Part shown: piece after piece, positions 6,058 to 7,867 of the stretch | Layout of the letters: every line of letters starts with the position of its first letter | Numbering within the stretch: the first letter of the stretch is position 1 | Origin: Betaproteobacteria bacterium | GTDB taxonomy: Bacteria > Pseudomonadota > Gammaproteobacteria > Burkholderiales > SG8-41 | NCBI GenBank assembly: GCA_029883965.1 | Contig: JAOUIN010000106.1 | Coordinates: 1 to 7,867 of the forward strand | Length of the DNA stretch: 7,867 nt | Direction of reading: 5' to 3' | The notes under the pieces: model-generated | What the model was told of the DNA's origin: nothing | What the model saw: only the letters and a program-made list of their open reading frames with translations | Database searches by the model: none | Program-made: the position numbers and the translations under genes

Positions 6058-6451
6058 ATACCGCAAGGAGCAAAAGGGGCGGAACACCGGCGTTGCGACA
6101 CGCGGAAACAAGGTCAGCTTTGGTGAGTATGGTTTGAAGGCCACGGGCCGTGGTCGACTCACCGCTCGCCAGATCGAAGCCGCGCGCCGCGCCATGACGC
6201 GCCATATCAAGCGCGGTGGACGCATATGGATCCGGATTTTTCCGGACAAGCCGATTTCGCGCAAGCCTGCAGAGGTGCGCATGGGTAACGGCAAGGGAAA
6301 CCCCGAGTACTGGGTTGCAGAAATTCAACCGGGCAAGGTTCTGTATGAAATGGACGGCGTGAACGAAATCATTGCGAAGGAGGCATTTCGCCTTGCCGCC
6401 GCCAAGCTGCCGATTGCAACTGTCTTCGTTCATCGTCTGGTGGGAGGTTAA
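6035..6451 (+). CDS. rplP: 50S ribosomal protein L16
   Basis: L16 helps position A-site tRNA near the peptidyl-transferase centre. The 138-residue length is normal and identity to the family is high throughout: MLQPARRKYRKEQKGRN (1-17), GRGRLTARQIEAARRA (38-53), WIRIFPDKP (65-73) and EVRMGNGKGNPEYW (80-93). Arg82 corresponds to Arg81 of E. coli L16, which is hydroxylated there. The start codon is GTG, inside the 3' end of rpsC, giving a 23-nt overlap in another frame. This suggests coupled translation of S3 and L16. rpmC follows after 3 bp. Confidence 0.97.
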   Translation: MLQPARRKYRKEQKGRNTGVATRGNKVSFGEYGLKATGRGRLTARQIEAARRAMTRHIKRGGRIWIRIFPDKPISRKPAEVRMGNGKGNPEYWVAEIQPGKVLYEMDGVNEIIAKEAFRLAAAKLPIATVFVHRLVGG

Positions 6452-6454
6452 GTC

Positions 6455-6640
6455 ATGAACGTCAGCGAAATGAGGACCAAAGACACTGCTGAGTTGCGCA
6501 AGGAACTCGAATCTTTGCTCAAAGCGCAGTTTTCACTGCGGATGCAGAAAGCGACGCAACAATTATCGAATACCAGCCAGTTGCGCAAGGTGCGTCGCGA
6601 TATCGCGCGCGTGCGCACGGTCCTGGGAACGAAAGCCTAA
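6455..6640 (+). CDS. rpmC: 50S ribosomal protein L29
   Basis: L29 is a small helical protein beside L23 at the tunnel exit. The 61-residue product has the expected two-helix composition: ELRKELESLLKAQFSLRMQ (12-30), then the conserved QLSNTSQLRKVRRDIARV (36-53) and a short end LGTKA. GGAGG (6444-6448), overlapping the end of rplP, gives a strong ribosome site 6 nt before ATG. The gene is in its standard place between rplP and rpsQ. Confidence 0.96.
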   Translation: MNVSEMRTKDTAELRKELESLLKAQFSLRMQKATQQLSNTSQLRKVRRDIARVRTVLGTKA

Positions 6641-6655
6641 CGGGCAGAGCTCAAT

Positions 6656-6931
6656 ATGACTGAAACAAACAAGCCGGAAGCAAACAAGCGCACCCTGACC
6701 GGGCGGGTTGTCAGCGACAAAATGAACAAGACAGTTACGGTGCTGATCGAGCGGCGCGTCAAGCACCCGCTGCTGGGCAAGATCGTGAAGAGCTCGAAAA
6801 AGTATCATGCTCACGATGCAAACGACGAGTACAAAGAAGGTGATACCGTGATCATTGAAGAATGCCGGCCGCTGGCGAAGACCAAGGCCTGGAAGGTGGT
6901 CAAACTGGTCGAGAAATCGCGGAGCGTTTGA
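6656..6931 (+). CDS. rpsQ: 30S ribosomal protein S17
   Basis: S17 is a primary 16S rRNA-binding protein of the 5' domain with an OB fold. The 91-residue product shows LTGRVVSDKMNKTVTVLIER (14-33), HPLLGKIVKSSKKYHAHD (37-54), EGDTV (61-65) and ECRPLAKTKAWKVV (69-82). The N terminus (about 2-12) is a hydrophilic stretch that varies among relatives. The ribosome site is weak (GCAGAG), about 12 nt before ATG. It is the last gene of the S10 operon in the classical scheme. The next 155 bp are non-coding and hold a promoter candidate. Confidence 0.96.
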   Translation: MTETNKPEANKRTLTGRVVSDKMNKTVTVLIERRVKHPLLGKIVKSSKKYHAHDANDEYKEGDTVIIEECRPLAKTKAWKVVKLVEKSRSV

Positions 6932-6941
6932 TAATTTCAGC

Positions 6942-6970
6942 TTGTTTGGCTGGGGTTGTTGTTATATAAT
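6942..6970 (+). promoter_or_regulatory. Probable promoter of the spc operon (rplN onward)
   Basis: A perfect -10 hexamer TATAAT (6965-6970) has a 17-bp spacer to TTGTTT (6942-6947), which keeps the TTG of the -35 consensus. The site lies just after the rpsQ stop, exactly at the S10/spc operon boundary known from E. coli. Transcription would start near 6977, leaving a leader of about 110 nt before rplN. The -35 is only half conserved, so moderate strength is expected. Confidence 0.7.
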
Positions 6971-6985
6971 TACCGGCTTCATTTT

Positions 6986-7023
6986 CCGCCTGGCTGTGTG
7001 GCGGTGACAATGCCCGAACGGGC
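6986..7023 (+). promoter_or_regulatory. Two hairpins in the rplN leader
   Basis: CCGCC (6986-6990) pairs with GGCGG (7000-7004) around a 9-nt loop. GCCC (7012-7015) pairs with GGGC (7020-7023) around GAAC. No T run follows either one, so they are not terminators. The rest of the leader to 7086 is purine-rich near the AGGA ribosome site (7077-7080). They could stabilise the mRNA or bind a ribosomal protein; the pairing is visible, the role is speculation. Confidence 0.4.
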
Positions 7024-7086
7024 TCCAAGACTGGCCTTCTGATGTTTTGAGGGGGTCAAGTTGGGGAAAGAAAAGCAGGAACAATC

Positions 7087-7455
7087 ATGATTCAGATGCA
7101 ATCCATATTGGATGTTGCCGACAACACCGGTGCACGTGCAGTCATGTGTATCAAGGTGCTTGGCGGATCGAAGCGCCGTTATGCAGGTATCGGCGATGTC
7201 ATCAAGGTCAGCATCAAGGAAGCTGCGCCTCGCGGTCGCGTGAAGAAGGGCGAGGTCTATAACGCAGTCGTGGTGCGCACGGCCAAGGGCGTGCGCCGCA
7301 ACGATGGTTCGTTGTTGAAATTCGACGGCAATGCCGCAGTTTTGCTTAATCAGAAACTGGAGCCCATCGGAACCCGCATTTTCGGGCCGGTGACGCGTGA
7401 GTTGCGGACCGAGCGTTTCATGAAGATCGTGTCGCTCGCGCCGGAAGTGTTGTAA
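7087..7455 (+). CDS. rplN: 50S ribosomal protein L14
   Basis: L14 forms an intersubunit bridge to 16S rRNA and is the contact point for the silencing factor RsfS. The 122-residue product has the standard length and conserved blocks: MIQMQSILDVADNTGAR (1-17), VLGGSKRRYAGIGDVI (24-39), AVVVRTAKGVRR (60-71), LEPIGTRIFGPV (91-102) and the end SLAPEVL. AGGA lies 6 nt before ATG. It is the first gene of the spc operon and probably has its own promoter in the gap upstream. rplX follows after 16 bp. Confidence 0.97.
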   Translation: MIQMQSILDVADNTGARAVMCIKVLGGSKRRYAGIGDVIKVSIKEAAPRGRVKKGEVYNAVVVRTAKGVRRNDGSLLKFDGNAAVLLNQKLEPIGTRIFGPVTRELRTERFMKIVSLAPEVL

Positions 7456-7471
7456 GAGGACGTATACGCAT

Positions 7472-7789
7472 ATGCGCAAGATCAAGAAAGGTGACGATGT
7501 CGTTGTGCTTACCGGTCGCGACCGCGGCAAGCGTGGCACGGTACGGCAGATTGTCGATGCAGAACATTTGCTGGTCGACGGTGCTAATCGGGTCAAGAAG
7601 CATCAGCGACCGAATCCGGCGAAGGGCATGACCGGCGGCATCATTGACAAGGAGATGCCCATCCACGTTTCGAACGTGGCCCTTTTTAATCCGGTGACCA
7701 AGAAGGCGGACCGTATCGGCATCAGGCAACTGGAAGACGGAAGACGCGTCCGGTATTACAAGTCCAATGGCGAAGTGGTTGACGTATGA
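7472..7789 (+). CDS. rplX: 50S ribosomal protein L24
   Basis: L24 is an early assembly initiator that binds 23S rRNA near the tunnel exit. The 105-residue product is of normal length. The KOW-type segment is at about 5-24 (KKGDDVV ... GKRGTV), followed by LLVDGANRVKKHQRP (33-47), GGIIDKEMPIHVSNVAL (55-71) and the C-terminal part with RVRYYKSNGEVVDV. AGAGGA lies about 11 nt before ATG. The stop overlaps the next start as ATGA (7786-7789), leaving no intergenic room for a translational operator of the E. coli S8 type upstream of the next start. Confidence 0.97.
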   Translation: MRKIKKGDDVVVLTGRDRGKRGTVRQIVDAEHLLVDGANRVKKHQRPNPAKGMTGGIIDKEMPIHVSNVALFNPVTKKADRIGIRQLEDGRRVRYYKSNGEVVDV

Positions 7790-7867
7790 GCGCGGAAAAA
7801 GACACCAAGAAGGCCAAGCCTGCAAAGGAAGCCAAGGCAGCCAAGGCTGAGCCGGCAAAGAAGGCGG
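7786..7867 (+). CDS. rplE: Start of probable 50S ribosomal protein L5, with a Lys/Ala-rich N terminus (partial)
   Basis: The frame opens with ATG inside the rplX stop (ATGA) and runs without a stop to the window edge, giving 27 residues. It begins MSAEKDTKKAKPAKEAKAA and has 9 Lys and 9 Ala in 27 positions. In the spc operon the gene after rplX is rplE, so L5 (the 5S rRNA-binding protein of the central protuberance) is expected. The visible part is not the usual L5 start, which in relatives is about MARLQ followed by a helix. It looks like a disordered basic extension in front of it. No good ribosome site precedes this ATG, so translation would be coupled to rplX. A later internal start, or a separate small basic protein, cannot be excluded because the gene is cut. 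Confidence 0.7.
   Translation, partial: MSAEKDTKKAKPAKEAKAAKAEPAKKA

Overview
This window is a core translation locus from a proteobacterium, most likely a betaproteobacterium. Recalled L2, L3, L4, L16 and L22 sequences of Burkholderia/Neisseria-type bacteria match closely, including the L3 start MSLGLVGRKVGMTR, the L2 start region VKVKPTSPGRR and the L16 start MLQP. All genes lie on the + strand. I see no mobile element, CRISPR array, phage gene or defence gene, and no undescribed system.

Layout: a strong sigma-70 promoter (about 91-119) reads into three tRNA genes, Tyr(GTA), Gly(TCC) and Thr(GGT), all with encoded CCA. These are followed by tuf (EF-Tu) at 564-1754. Only 5 bp separate tuf from rpsJ, and the S10 operon follows in canonical order: rpsJ, rplC, rplD, rplW, rplB, rpsS, rplV, rpsC, rplP, rpmC, rpsQ (1760-6931). 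A 155-bp gap with a likely promoter and a structured leader marks the S10/spc boundary. The spc operon then begins with rplN, rplX and the start of a gene at the rplE position, which runs off the window.

The genes work as one supply line: tRNAs, the factor that delivers aminoacyl-tRNA, and the proteins of both ribosomal subunits. Coupling is tight, with ATGA overlaps at rplD/rplW and rplX/rplE, a 1-nt overlap at rplW/rplB and a 23-nt overlap at rpsC/rplP. Only two gaps within the protein-coding part exceed 80 bp: rpsJ-rplC (90 bp, two hairpins, one followed by six T) and rpsQ-rplN.

The most noteworthy point is gene order. In the usual beta/gammaproteobacterial layout, the tRNA-Tyr-Gly-Thr-tuf block is followed by tRNA-Trp-secE-nusG-rplKAJL-rpoBC, while the tuf next to rpsJ is preceded by rpsL-rpsG-fusA. 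Here one tuf has the left neighbours of the first copy and the right neighbours of the second. This suggests recombination between two tuf copies, a lineage-specific rearrangement, or an assembly collapse at the tuf repeat. Other points of interest are the G-ending codon style of tuf, which changes at its last 13 or so codons, and Lys/Ala/Pro-rich tails on several ribosomal proteins, above all a Lys/Ala-rich start on the rplE-position gene.
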